From contig LR990044.1 in the NCBI GenBank assembly GCA_905147135.1, positions 19,723,622-19,787,621 of the forward strand: a DNA stretch of 64,000 nt, read 5' to 3'. Shown one piece after another: positions 42,104-52,983 of the stretch (position 1 is its first letter; every line of letters begins with the position of its first letter). The notes under the pieces were generated by a model, which had not been told where the DNA came from, did no database searches, and saw nothing but the letters and a program-made list of their open reading frames with translations. The DNA is from Blastobasis lacticolella. Its lineage: Eukaryota > Arthropoda > Insecta > Lepidoptera > Blastobasidae. Position numbers and translations under genes: made by a program.

Positions 42104-43963
42104 GTGGTAAGCAGATTAAATTGGGATATTATAGGGTTATCTGAAGTCCGAAGAAAGGGGGAGGACTCGATAATCCTAAAGTCCGGAAATCTGCTTTACT
42201 TCCGGGAGGGCGACCAACTGTCCCTAGGTGGTGTCGGGTTCCTCGTCCACAAATCCGTCGTGAACAACATCGTCAAAATCGAGAGTGTGTCGTCTAGGGT
42301 AGCGTACCTTATACTCAGAATTACCAAGCGGTATTCGTTGAAGGTCATACAGGTCTACGCACCGACTTCGACTCACTCCGACGATGAAGTGGAGGCTATG
42401 TATGAGGATATTTCTACAGCCATGCATACCTCCAAGACACATTATACCGTTGTCATGGGGGATTTCAACGCGAAACTGGGCAAACGAGGCGGAGACGAGT
42501 TGAGAGTGGGGCAATTTGGAGTTGGAAGTCGGAACGCCCGTGGCCAGATGCTGGCCGGCTTTATGGAGAAGGAGGGATTCTTTATGATGAACTCATTTTT
42601 CAGGAAGCCGGATCATCGCAGATGGACGTGGGTTAGTCCCGATGGTGTCACAAAAAATGAGATTGACTTCATCCTATCTACGAAACGGCATATATTCAAT
42701 GATGTCTCGGTGATCAATAGCGTTAAAATTGGCAGTGATCACCGCTTGGTAAGAGGCACATTGAATATTAATCCCAAGCTGGAAAGATCGAGATTGATGA
42801 GGTCCACGCTCCGGCCTATACCCATCCAAATCCAAAACCCCGAGAGCTTTCAACTCGAATTAAAAAATCGCTTCGAGTGCCTAGGAGAGTGCGTCGACGT
42901 GGACGACTATAATAACAGGTTCGTGGAAACTGTCTATACGGTTGGGTCAAAGTTTTATAAGGCCTGCCGTACAAACAGAACAAACAAAATCTCTGACGAT
43001 ACCCTTAAACTCATCGAAGATAGACGCGGAATGACTCTGCAATCCCCTGATGATGTCTCTCAATTTAGGCGACTTAATCGACAGATCTCAAAGTCTCTGA
43101 CTCGCGACATACGCCGCTTCAATACTACCAATATTGAGGCGGCGATCGAGCGGAACAAAGGCTCTAAAGTCTTTGCGAGAGATCTGTCGATTGGACAGAG
43201 CCAGTTGACAAGACTGAAAACGGATGACGGCAGAGTTGTTTCGACCAAGTCCGAGGTTTTGAGGGAAGTCGAGAGGCTCTATGGACAGTTATACACGACA
43301 ACACGGGCACCTGTTACCAGTATGGCAAAAGACCCCAGAGCCAAGTTGACCCGACACTACACCGAAGATATCCCGAACATCAGCCTGTACGAGATTAGTA
43401 TGGCTCTCAAACAGCTTAAGAACAACAAGGCGCCGGGTGATGATGGAATTACGGCTGAGCTTCTGAAAGCTGGTGGCAAACCTGTGCTTAAGACCCTTCA
43501 GAAGCTGTTCAATTCCGTCATCCTCGAGGGCAAAACGCCAGAAGCATGGCACAGAAGCATAGTGATATTGTTCTTCAAGAAAGGTGATAAGGCTCTCTTG
43601 AAGAACTTCAGACCAATATCGCTACTGACCCATGTCTATAAGCTGTTTTCGAGAGTAATTACGAATCGTCTCGCACGCAGGTTTGATGACTTCCAGCCTC
43701 CCGAACAAGCCGGATTCCGAAAAGGTTTTAGTACCATAGACCACATACATACGCTGCGGCAGGTTGTACAGAAGACCGAAGAGTATAACCGGCCATTATG
43801 CTTGGCGTTTGTGGACTATAAGAAAGCCTTCGATTCGATCGAAACTTGGGCGGTGCTCCAGTCTCTACAGCGGTGCCAAATTGACTATCGATATATCGAA
43901 GCATTGAAGTGTTTGTACAAAAACGCCACTATGTCAGTTCGTCTCCAGGACAAGACCACATAA
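42104..43963 (+). pseudogene. RTE LINE endonuclease and reverse transcriptase, main part
   Basis: 620 codons including the stop, in frame with the N-terminal piece; the apparent start is an internal GTG after the stop. Endonuclease motifs: LSEVRRKGE near residue 12, VYAPTS, VMGDFNAKLG, then NEIDFIL and the GSDHRLV histidine motif. RT motifs: NNKAPGDDGI, FRPISLLTHVYKLFSRVI, QAGFRKGFSTIDHI and FVDYKKAFDSI with the first catalytic aspartate. The enzyme nicks target DNA and reverse-transcribes the element RNA at the nick. TAA at 43961 cuts it before the GVRQGD and FADD motifs, so no complete RT can be made. Confidence 0.85.
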
Positions 43964-44080
43964 CCTATTCAGCTGCAGCGAGGTGTTAGACAAGGTGATG
44001 TCATATCTCCGAAGTTGTTTACCGCTGCACTGGAGGATATCTTTAGGCTTCTGGACTGGGACGGACTTGGCATCAATATT

Positions 44081-44162
44081 ATATATTTTATATTTATTTA
44101 TTTATAGTATTATACATACATCGTCATAACAATAAGTGATATAAAATTATCAACAGTTAATT
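44081..44162. mobile_element. 82-bp AT-rich insertion in the RTE ORF
   Basis: It interrupts the coding sequence between GLGIN and NGEYLTHLRF, with a possible 3-bp ATT duplication. It contains TATTTATTTATTTATAGT. Its length is not a multiple of three, so it also shifts the frame. Origin unknown. Confidence 0.6.
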
Positions 44163-44957
44163 AACGGCGAGTACCTCACGCACCTCAGATTTGCTGACGA
44201 TATCGTAGTCATGGCTGAAACCCTGGAAGACTTGGGCAAAATGCTCGATGACCTCTGTAGTGCCTCTCAACAAGTAGGTCTTAAAATGAACATGGACAAG
44301 ACGAAAATTATGTCGAATGTCCATGTTGTGCCTACTCCAGTGACAGTTGGAGGCACTCCAATTGAAGTTGTTGACGACTATACATACCTAGGACAAATAG
44401 TCCGGCTAGGTAGGTCCAATTTCGAGAAAGAGGTCAATCGACGAATCCAACTCGGTTGGGCAGCGTTCGGGAAGCTACGCCACATATTTTCGTCCCAATT
44501 ACCGCAGTGTCTCAAGACGAAGGTCTTTGACCAATGTGTGTTGCCAGTGATGACTTACGGAGCTGAAACGTGGCCATTCACTATGGGCCTTATAAGAAAG
44601 CTCACTGTTACCCAAAGGGCAATGGAAAGAGCTATGCTCGGAGTTTCTTTGCGCTATCGAGTCAGAAATGAGGAGATCCGCAAGCGAACCAAGGTCACCG
44701 ACATCGCTCTAAGGATTGCCAGACTGAAGTGGCAGTGGGCAGGGCACATAGCTCGCAGGACAGATGGCCGATGGGGCAGTAAAGTTCTCGAGTGGCGACC
44801 ACGTACCGGTAGACGCAGCGTGGGTAGGCCTCCTACAAGGTGGACCGACGACCTGGTAAGGATCGCAGGTACCAGCTGGATGCGGAAGGCACAGGACCGG
44901 TCTTTGTGGAGATCTCTGGGGGAGGCCTATGCCCAGCAGTGGGCTTCTTCTGGCTGA
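44163..44957 (+). pseudogene. RTE LINE reverse transcriptase, C-terminal part
   Basis: The frame resumes with NGEYLTHLRFADDIVVMAET; FADD at 44190-44201 is the second catalytic RT motif. It continues with the thumb-like segment (DDYTYLGQIV, KVFDQCVLPVMTYGAETW) and the RTE-type C-terminal domain (ARLKWQWAGHIAR, SVGRPPTRWTDDLVR). It stops 17 bp before the (GAT)n tail. From the first ATG (44211) it is 248 residues. This part is not translatable together with the upstream part. Confidence 0.8.
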
Positions 44958-45011
44958 TATGATGATGATGATGACCTTTTCCCTCCGCACCCACGACTCT
45001 GTCCGCTTGGA

Positions 45012-45389
45012 CTATTGTACAATCACGTTCATAAGCGCATGATCAGTTTCAGAAAAATATGTAGGGTTTATGTTAGGGGCTCCCATTTTCCGTATTTGAG
45101 AACCGGATATATTAGCCAGCCCAACTTCTTTCTGAAGTCTATTAGGACGTTCACAGACCTCTCGGAGGGAACCTGTTCCTATTGAGGCTTTAGCTCTGTA
45201 GTCCTTAAGCCCCTCACACTCCAGGACCACGTGAGCTGTCATTTTTTCAGCTAAAAATATCCCCTGTACGGGGGGCTGTCTGTAGTTCCGATGGTTTGCA
45301 GTAGTAGTGTGTTCGAAATCTGCCGGAAAATAAGTCCCTATGTGCCTCAGTCTGTCTGCATATTCGCTAACTTCGCCAAAACGACACAA
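45012..45389 (-). pseudogene. Non-LTR LINE C-terminal remnant
   Basis: 125 residues on the reverse strand. The core AHVVLECEGLKDYRAKASIG, followed by GSLREVCERPNRLQKEVG, is the pattern after the RNase H domain of R1-like insect LINEs, where a degenerate zinc motif precedes the C-terminus. The N-terminal part is garbled, which points to frameshifts. No catalytic residues are present. Confidence 0.6.
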
Positions 45390-45475
45390 TTGATTTTGAT
45401 CCGGTTTTCACTATCATTTAGAGAATTTCTTACGGAAGGTTCATATATATAATACTCTCAAATCCAGACGACAGA

Positions 45476-45640
45476 GTGTGTAACTATGATTCAATCTTGT
45501 CAGGTACCCCTGTTAACAGGGTCGCGAAGGTCAGATGCAGTCACTCTACTGTAATTGTGTAAAAAACCTGATCTGCTAAATCCTGGACCATGGGCAAAGC
45601 AAACCAGGCCCTCGCGTTCAAGAGTACAACCGGCATAATA
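45476..45640 (+). repeat. SINE-A 3' part
   Basis: Matches GTGTAACTATGATTCAATCT, TGTTAACAGGGTCGCGAAGG and GTACAACCGGCATAATAAC. The head is missing. Confidence 0.65.
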
Positions 45641-46337
45641 ACTTTATGGAGAAACCCCGACAACACCCTTGCTTAGCTTGCTGTTCAAGGAACTCGAAAT
45701 AATGGGCATCAATCTAGTTCGCTGCTCAAACGAGAAATATGTTGCCAGAACATGTTAGTGGAGAGTGTTATAATAGGACCACGATAAGTCCGTATGTCCG
45801 TATTGACTGACAGTAGTAAAAATTATAAAGTGTGTATATGGTAATAATGTAAACATGACGTTATTTGGTAACTATAAGCTTGAACACAAGCTCAAACTTT
45901 TAGTTTGTCTAAATTATTAATCACACTGAAAATTATCTCCCGCACTTCCTTTTTAATTGTTTTGCCTATTATTTAATAATATTTTTCATAACTCACGAAA
46001 ATAAACAATCCCACAGAAATCAAATTGTTTGCTATGACTTTTATGAATGACGTTCTATGACGTTTTAAAAACTTGGCATAAGTTGCCATATAGAGTATTT
46101 TTATTTTTTAAATATGTGATTCGGACTTAGCGTGGTCTTATTTTACCATAATCTCCATTTGGCAGGCGAGTTGAAGATCGCAGTGCAAAACAGTCCTAAC
46201 TGGGCAGTCTATAATGCGCTTATATCATTTGACTAAAATGAGTAGCAAAAAGCGTAAGAACAAATCAAAGTAGGATGTTTTGCTAATAAAATAAGGTAAA
46301 TTTTTACCTCACGGCTTTTGACAAGTGGAGCGACGCA
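45641..46337. other. Left flank of the Helitron array, no recognised gene
   Basis: AT-rich sequence. A short reverse fragment of the RTE-derived retroelement lies at about 46143-46187 (ATAATCTCCATTTGGCAGGC). The last bases before the Helitron (GTGGAGCGACGCA) do not occur before copies 2 and 3. Confidence 0.45.
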
Positions 46338-46838
46338 TCTTCTATATATATATATTATATATATAAAAGAAAGTCGTGTTTGTTACAACACTTATAACTC
46401 GAGAACGGCTGGACCGATTGCCATGGTTTTTGATTTGTTGGATTTGTTTCCTTCCCGAATAGCAGAATACATCTTAAAAACAATGAAAACTCGAAAACAT
46501 AATTTTAATTTTCGAAAATTATTTATTAATTATTTAATTTTTAATTCCCGAAAATAATACTTAAGATTTATTCTACAGTAAAAACATAAAATCATCGGAA
46601 AGGAACGGAATTTAGGAAATAAAAAATCAGTTGGTAAAGGTTATAAGATTAAGGAAAAAAAATCTACAGGTTAACAAAAGTGTAAATGTCTTTTTATAGG
46701 TTGTCTATGAATTTTCTTGATAAGCTATTCATACGTAGTGGTTATATACTCTTTGAGCTATTGTCTATGTCTCGAAAGTTCAGGCACTGTTATTATATTT
46801 GGTGGTTTTATTTTATGCGAGTGCACATTTTAATAACA

Positions 46839-47447
46839 ATGCCGCGTCCTAGAAGATCTAATCTTTCCCAGCGAAGCCGTAATGCAATTAGGCAACGGAA
46901 TATCGCGAGTCAATTATCTGATGGAGAACGAGAAATTGCACGAGAACAGCGCCGCGTTAGTATGGAGCAAAGAAGGGCCGTAATTCGTGCTTCCCAAACA
47001 CAAGAGCAAAGAGAGGCAGCCCGTGAAACGGCTAGGTTAGAAACGAGAAATCGTCGAGCTTATCGTACAGATGAACAGAGGAATAATCTTCGAAGTGCAA
47101 GAAGAAATGGTTCAAGTATAGATTTGAATCGAGCAGCGTTTCTGTATGATTGCACCATCGACTACAGCTTGCATCGTTTAGTTTGCATTGGTCCAATGGA
47201 CGTTGTTTGCCAGCATTGTGGAGCATTGAAGTTTGCTGGTGAAACGCCTGGTTTGTGCTGCCTTAGTGGTAAAGTGAAATTGCCATTATTGGTCGCGCCA
47301 CCAGAGCCATTGTGCTCCCTGCTTTATGGCGAAACACTAGAATCACGACATTTTCTAGCGAACACTCAAAAATACAATGTCTGTTTCCAAATGACTTCAT
47401 TTGGGGCGGAAATTATCGCAGAACACTGATATAATCCGACATTTAAG
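46839..47447 (+). pseudogene. Helitron RepHel exon 1 (copy 1), N-terminal zinc-finger-like region
   Basis: I take the ATG at 46839 (MPRPRRSNLSQRSRN) as the start. An in-frame extension to 46686 adds 51 residues without family character. The basic, arginine-rich region is followed by VCQHCGALKFAGETPGLCCL, a zinc-finger-like motif known near the N-terminus of Helitron Rep proteins. It then reads CFQMTSFGAEIIAEH to a TGA at 47427. The frame goes on with YNPTFK to a GT donor at 47448, which exactly meets the family pattern carried on in exon 2. The TGA is therefore an inactivating stop rather than the natural end. Confidence 0.8.
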
Positions 47448-47620
47448 GTAATTTACGTTAAAAACTTTATTTTCTATCATTGTAAAAAAAATCTGGAATG
47501 TAGTTTGTTAGATTTCTGTATTTGTCTCTGAAATAAAAATGGCATGTTATTATTTTAAAAAAAGTATTTGTAAAAAAAGTGTTTGTAAATCTAACTATAA
47601 CTATGGTTTTGACTTTACAG
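47448..47620 (+). other. Inferred intron 1 of RepHel (copy 1)
   Basis: GTAATT donor, pyrimidine-rich TTTTGACTTTACAG acceptor, 173 bp, phase 0. Removing it joins PTFK to IQGQICHRIG, as in intron-less Helitron proteins. Homologous introns lie at +6145 and +12290. Confidence 0.7.
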
Positions 47621-48119
47621 ATTCAAGGCCAGATTTGCCATCGCATTGGCGCATTGCAACCTATAGAAGATGCACACCATAAATTCTTGCAAATATACTT
47701 CATGGGCAATATGGAAGAACAACTTGACCGGCGTCAAGGGATCAACACAGCTACGAAAAGAGCAATTCTCCAAGATCTGCAGCAAATGCTTCATGAACAT
47801 CATGCATTGGTCAGGCTGTTCAAGACTGCTTTAGAGCGCATGCCAAGTGATGACTATAAAGTTGTGATCAGAGCAGATAAAAGACCAGCTGGAACACATG
47901 AACGCACATTTAATGCTCCAACAATCGATGAAGTGGCAATCCTGATTGTTGGTGAAAACTTGGAAACACGTGATATTGTACTTACACGACGCAATACTGG
48001 GCAACTACAAAGAATATATGAAACACACCGTTCATATGACGCGTTACAATACCCGCTGATGTTTTGGCAAGGAGACGATGGATATCACTTTAATATCAAA
48101 ATGATTAATCCATTGAATG
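47621..48119 (+). pseudogene. Helitron RepHel exon 2 (copy 1)
   Basis: The frame reads IQGQICHRIGALQPIEDAHH, then FLQIYFMGN and ends MINPLNG. This is the Helitron-like N-terminal domain that precedes the Rep nuclease. A forward frame with an upstream ATG exists from 47579, but its first residues come from the intron. The exon is 499 nt long and has no internal stop. It ends at a GTAAGA donor after the first base of a glycine codon. Confidence 0.8.
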
Positions 48120-48283
48120 GTAAGATCAATATTGTTGTTTTCATTTTAACTTGATATACATTTTATTCTGTTTGCTTTTAGTACTCAAAAAAAGTTGTAA
48201 TTTCTAATTTAGTAGAGAGTAGCTGTAAGAGTCGTTAACCTATTACGGGTTCTAAAATACAATTTTTACTGCATTTGTTTCAG
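48120..48283 (+). other. Inferred intron 2 of RepHel (copy 1)
   Basis: GTAAGA donor and TTTGTTTCAG acceptor, 164 bp, phase 1. Joining gives NPLNGEETTKKVSSMNYYAY, the conserved Helitron sequence leading into the Rep domain. Confidence 0.75.
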
Positions 48284-50214
48284 GTGAGGAAACTACCAAG
48301 AAGGTTAGTTCGATGAATTATTACGCATATCGTTTGATGATTCGTGAAAATTCTGACAATTATTTGTTGCGATTTCGTCGACTGCTTCAACAATATTGCG
48401 TTGACATGTACGTTAAAATCGAAACGGAGCGCCTGACTTTCATTCGGTTGAATCAAGCTAAATTGCGTTCGGAAGAGTATATCCATTTACGCGATGCAAT
48501 TAGCACAGAAGGAGATTCAGAAAATGTTGGTCGATTGACTATTTTACCGGCGACATACATAGGTAGCCCGCGTCATTTGCATGAATATGCGCAAGATGCA
48601 ATGACATATGTTCGTCATTATGGTCGGCCAGATCTATTCATTACATTTACATGTAATCCGAAATGGATAGAAATTATTCAATTGCTGTTTCCGGGACAAA
48701 CATCAAGTGATCGACACGACATCACCGCACGTGTTTTCAGGCAAAAAATTCGGTCACTAATGAATTACATTGTTAAGCAACACGTCTTTGGGAATACTCG
48801 ATGCTGGATGTATTCAATCGAATGGCAAAAACGAGGCCTACCGCATGCTCACATTCTGATTTGGTTAGTCGAAAGAATTCGGCCAGATCAAATAGATGAC
48901 ATCATATGTGCGGAGATTCCTGCTCCTGAAACCGATCCAGACCTACATGATGTTGTAGTCACGAATATGATTCATGGACCGTGTGGCACTATCAACCGAC
49001 AATCACCGTGCATGGTCGACGGCAAGTGTTCCAAACGGTATCCACGAAAATTGACGGCAGAGACCATTACAGGCAACGATGGTTATCCATTGTATCGGCG
49101 TCGATCGCCCGATGATAATGGTAGAACTATCACAACTAAAGTGAAAGGAAACGATTTCGTAGTTGACAACAGTTGGATTGTTCCATATTCGCCACTTCTT
49201 TCCAAAACATTCAAAGCACATTGTAATGTTGAGTATTGCAATTCGGTCAAGTCAATTAAATACATTTGCAAATATGTCACGAAAGGGAGCGACATGGCGG
49301 TTTTTGGTATCCAAACATCCAATACCAACGATGAAATCACGCGCTATCAAGTTGGTAGATATGTGAACTGCAATGAAGCAATTTGGCGTATATTTTCATT
49401 CCCTATTCACGAACGCCATCCCACTGTTTTACATTTGGGGGTGCATCTAGAGAACGGTCAGAGAGTATATTTCACAGCGTCGAATGCTGCTCAACGTGCC
49501 GAAACACCTCCAGCGACAACACTGACCAGTTTCTTTGCGATTTGTCAAAGCGATCCGTTCGCACGAACTTTGCTTTACTCAGAAATGCCACGTTATTACA
49601 CTTGGAACGCTACATCGAAGAAATTTCAACGTCGGAAGCAAGGCGATGCAGTTCCTGGTCATCCAGATATGCGTTCTACTGATGCTCTTGGTCGTATTTA
49701 CACAGTTCATCCGAAGAATGATGAATGTTTCTATTTGCGGTTGTTGCTGGTACATGTTCGAGGGCCAACATCATTTGAATCACTACGAACTGTTAATGGT
49801 ATCGTGTGCCCCACATTTCGTGCAGCATGTCAAGAGCTAAATTTGCTTGAAAACGATACTCATTGGGACACGACAATCGCTGAAGCAATTATTTCTGCAT
49901 CTCCAAGTCAGATACGCACATTATTTGCTATCATCATTTCAACATGCTTCCCATCGAACCCACGTGACCTGTGGAACAAATACAAAGATAACATGTCAGA
50001 AGATATTTTACATCGAATTCGCGTCAGCTCAAGAAATTCCGATCTTGAGGTGAATGAGGAGATCCATAACCAGACTTTGCTCTTGATCGAAGATATGTGT
50101 TACCTCATGTGCGGCAGTTTGTTAGTTAGGTTAGGAATGCCAGCGCCAGATCGCGGAATGAATGACGCATTTAATAGAGAATTGGAACGTGAACGTGAAT
50201 ATGATCCACATTAA
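48284..50214 (+). pseudogene. Helitron RepHel exon 3, Rep (HUH endonuclease) part (copy 1)
   Basis: An open frame of over 640 codons. Counting from MNYYAYRLMI (48313): FITFTCNPKW is Rep motif 1 (about residue 108); GLPHAHILIW holds the HUH metal-binding pair H178 and H180; YICKY gives the two catalytic tyrosines Y317 and Y321. All Rep catalytic residues are thus present. The domain nicks and rejoins the transposon strand. TAA at 50212 ends this part after EREYDPH. The frame continues directly on the other side into the helicase, which in the family is fused to Rep. Codon use and frame are otherwise clean. Confidence 0.88.
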
Positions 50215-51615
50215 CTAATACAATCAGTTCAAACGAATGTACCTCTGTTGAATCCTAAGCAGAGGGAAGTCTATGATACACTGATTAATGCAATTGATGA
50301 TGGAAATGGCGGCTTATTTTTTTTGGATGCCCCCGGTGGAACTGGGAAGACATTCCTCATGTCATTGATTTTGGCCACTGTACGTGCGAGATCCGAAATT
50401 GCGGTAGCAATTGCTTCTTCTGGAATAGCGGCCACATTGTTAGACGGATGCCGTACGGCTCACTCAGCGTTAAAATTGCCATTAAACCTTCAAACTACTG
50501 AACAACCGACATGTAACATTTCGAAACACTCCGCAATGGCCAAAGTTTTAGTAGCATCAAAAATCATCATATGGGTTGAATGCACAATGGCGCACAAACG
50601 CGCATTGGAAGCACTAGACCGAACATTAAAAGATCTGCGCAATGACTCGAGATGTTTTGGTGGTGCAATGATTTTATTATCTGGCGATTTCCGGCAAACA
50701 CTACCAGTCATTCCAAGATCTACTGCTGCCGACGAAATAAACGCTTGCCTCAAAGCATCAAATCTGTGGCGATATGTAAAGAAACTTCAACTGTCTGTAA
50801 ATATGAGAGTTGCATTGTTGAACGATCTATCTGCTGATGATTTCTCGAAGCAATTGCTGACTATCGGTAATGGCCGTGTTCCTGTTGACAAATCGAGCGG
50901 TTTGATTTCATTTCCTCCAAATTTATGCAATTTCGTATCATCAAAAGACGAGCTTATCAACAAAGTATTCCCGGATATCATTGCTAACCACAAAAATACT
51001 AAATGGTTAAGTGAGCGAGCAATTTTGGCCGCTAAAAATAAAGATGTAGACGACCTCAATTTAATAATTCAAAATCAAATCGTAGGTACTCTGTATTCAT
51101 TCAAATCTATCGACTGTGTAACAAACGAAGAAGAAGCCACTAATTATCCAATTGAATTTTTAAAATCCTTGGATGTGCCTGGTTTACCACCGCACAATTT
51201 AAAACTTAAAGTTGGCTCGGTAGTCATCATGCTTAGAAATTTAAACCAACCAAAACTGTGTAATGGAACGCGTTTGGTGATAAGAAAACTGATGAGCAAT
51301 GTGATTCACGTGTCGATACTTAAAGGAAAATTTAAAGGTGAGGAAGTTCTTATTCCAAGGATTCCGATGATCCCAACGGATATGCCCTTTGAGTTTAAAC
51401 GAATTCAATTCCCGATTCGTCTTGCCTTCGCCATGACGATCAACAAATCACAGGGCCAATCCTTGACTATTTGTGGCCTCAATCTAGAAAATGCATGTTT
51501 TTCTCATGGTCAATTGTACGTGGCATGCTCACGTGTCGGCAAACCATCCGCTTTATTTGTTCTTGCGCCTGACCAAAAAACAAAGAATGTCGTTTACCAC
51601 AAAGTGCTTGAATGA
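50215..51615 (+). pseudogene. Helitron RepHel exon 3, PIF1-like helicase part (copy 1)
   Basis: Same frame as Rep after the TAA. It continues through LIQSVQTNVPLLNPKQREVY, with no ATG near its beginning. From NPKQREVY (50248 = residue 1): Walker A GGTGKT at 30-35; GDFRQTLPVIP is motif III; AMTINKSQGQSL and VACSRVGK are the C-terminal SF1 motifs. Walker B should read DE but reads WVECTMAHK: the aspartate at residue 110 is valine (GTT at 50575). Loss of this residue would be expected to abolish ATP hydrolysis. The role in the family is 5'-3' unwinding during rolling-circle transposition. Confidence 0.88.
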
Positions 51616-51781
51616 AAATCCTATTAATGAATTAATCCGAGTTTTTTTTTTTCCCAATCTGCACAACATAGTTTTCAATCATTTTTTTCTGACATGAGTT
51701 TGAAGTACTTAATTATTATTTTTTTTTTTTTTTTTATTTTTATTCTCATTCTGTATGTATGTTTTCATTATCATTCATCAT

Positions 51782-51787
51782 AATAAA
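51782..51787 (+). terminator. Polyadenylation signal candidate (copy 1)
   Basis: AATAAA about 165 bp after the RepHel stop, beyond a T-rich tract and inside the Helitron. The matching site in copy 2 is 57927-57932. Confidence 0.4.
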
Positions 51788-51927
51788 ATACTTTTTTGTT
51801 TCTATCTATATAAATCTATTATTTTCTATCATTGTTTTACGTTCATCAAAGCCTAAATTAGTTCAGCTAAAAAGTAACACGACATTCATTGTCTGTTAGG
51901 CGGTACGAAGTTCGCCGGGTCAGCTAG

Positions 51928-52503
51928 TAACATAATATAAGTAACACAAAAATGGAACTTATTCTATGGGCAATACATTCCACTTTGATTTGCTCTCACG
52001 CTTTTGCTACTTTAGCCAAACTAAATTTATGTTTTTGAATTTAGTCCAACGAAATAGGCGTATAAGGCGAAATATGCCTTTTACACTTTGGACCCCAAGA
52101 AACAAAATATCTTCTAGTTAAAAATTTCATGCCATGAGGTTAAAAGATTTTCTATTATTATTAGAAACATTCATAAGTGTGGGAGTTGGATCTGTTCTGT
52201 CAGATATATTACTTTTTTTACGTCGAAGGGCAAAAAGCGAAGTGACCAGTCGTAAAATAAAATCTCATCAGCGTGTTTAAAAAGCAAGCGCAAGCTGTAA
52301 GAGTGCTCATTCGCTGGGTGTAAATATATAATTTTACGAGCCGTGGGTAGGCCTCCCACAAAGTGGACCGAAGACCAAGTAAAGATCGCAGGTACCAGCA
52401 AGATGCGGAAAGCACATGACTGGCCTTTGTGGAGATTTCTGGGGGAGTCCTCTGCAGTGGGCGTCTTCTGGCTAATATGATGATGATGATGATGATATAT
52501 AAA
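51928..52503 (+). other. Spacer between Helitron copies 1 and 2
   Basis: 576 bp of non-Helitron DNA. It starts TAACATAATATAAG and ends in (GAT)n and AT-rich sequence. It holds the truncated RTE end at 52343-52498. Frames of 76 and 136 codons on the reverse strand have no protein character. It is presumably the original right flank of the insertion, captured when the unit was amplified. Confidence 0.75.
52343..52498 (+). mobile_element. 5'-truncated RTE LINE 3' end in the spacer
   Basis: Matches 44819-44974 of the full RTE element: GTGGGTAGGCCTCC, GATCGCAGGTACCAGC, GATGCGGAA and CTTCTGGCT ... (GAT)n. There are scattered differences and a small deletion. The (GAT)n tail abuts the AT run at the 5' end of the next Helitron copy. 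Confidence 0.8.
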
Positions 52504-52983
52504 ATATATAAAAGAAAGTCGTGTTTGTTACAACACTTATAACTCGAGAACGGTTGGACCGATTGCCATGGTTTTTGATTTGTTGGATTTGTTTCCTTCC
52601 CGAATAGCAGAATACATCTTAAAAACAATGAAAACTCGAAAACATAATTTTAATTTTCGAAAATTATTTATTAATTATTTAATTTTTAATTCCCGAAAAT
52701 AATACTTAAGATTTATTCTACAGTAAAAACATAAAATCATCGGAAAGGAACGGAATTTAGGAAATAAAAAATCAGTTGGTAAAGGTTATAAGATTAAGGA
52801 AAAAAAATCTACAGGTTAACAAAAGTGTAAATGTCTTTTTATAGGTTGTCTATGAATTTTCTTGATAAGCTATTCATACGTAGTGGTTATATACTCTTTG
52901 AGCTATTGTCTATGTCTCGAAAGTTCAGGCACTGTTATTATATTTGGTGGTTTTATTTTATGCGAGTGCACATTTTAATAACA

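Larger units (their letters stand above)
41700..44974 (+). mobile_element. Full-length RTE-clade LINE
   Basis: 3275 bp, flanked by CCTTTTCCCT at 41690-41699 and 44975-44984 (11 bp if the preceding A is counted). It has a short 5' region, one long ORF with an AP-endonuclease and an RT domain, almost no 3' UTR and a (GAT)n tail. That layout, the microsatellite tail and the size are typical of RTE elements. The ORF is interrupted by stops at 42101 and 43961 and by an 82-bp insertion at 44081-44162. Its 5' and 3' ends are shared with the short elements at 8148, 13459 and 20473. Confidence 0.85.
46338..51927 (+). mobile_element. Helitron copy 1 (complete)
   Basis: 5590 bp. It starts TC after an A (46337) and ends CTAG before a T (51928). 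The 3' hairpin GGCG-loop-CGCC lies at 51899-51916. The 5' end has a TA-rich run, then AAAAGAAAGTCGTG. It encodes one RepHel protein in three exons. Helitrons move as rolling circles: the Rep domain nicks the ends and the helicase unwinds the strand. This copy has both authentic ends, but its gene carries two stops and a damaged Walker B motif. Confidence 0.9.

Noticed and set aside
46686..46838. N-terminal extension of the RepHel frame
   Set aside because: It is in frame but has no family resemblance. The ATG at 46839 starts the conserved basic region.
52218..52628. 136-codon reverse-strand frame at the unit junction (also at 58363-58773)
   Set aside because: It crosses the RTE tail and the (GAT)n tract, read as an isoleucine run, and has no protein features.
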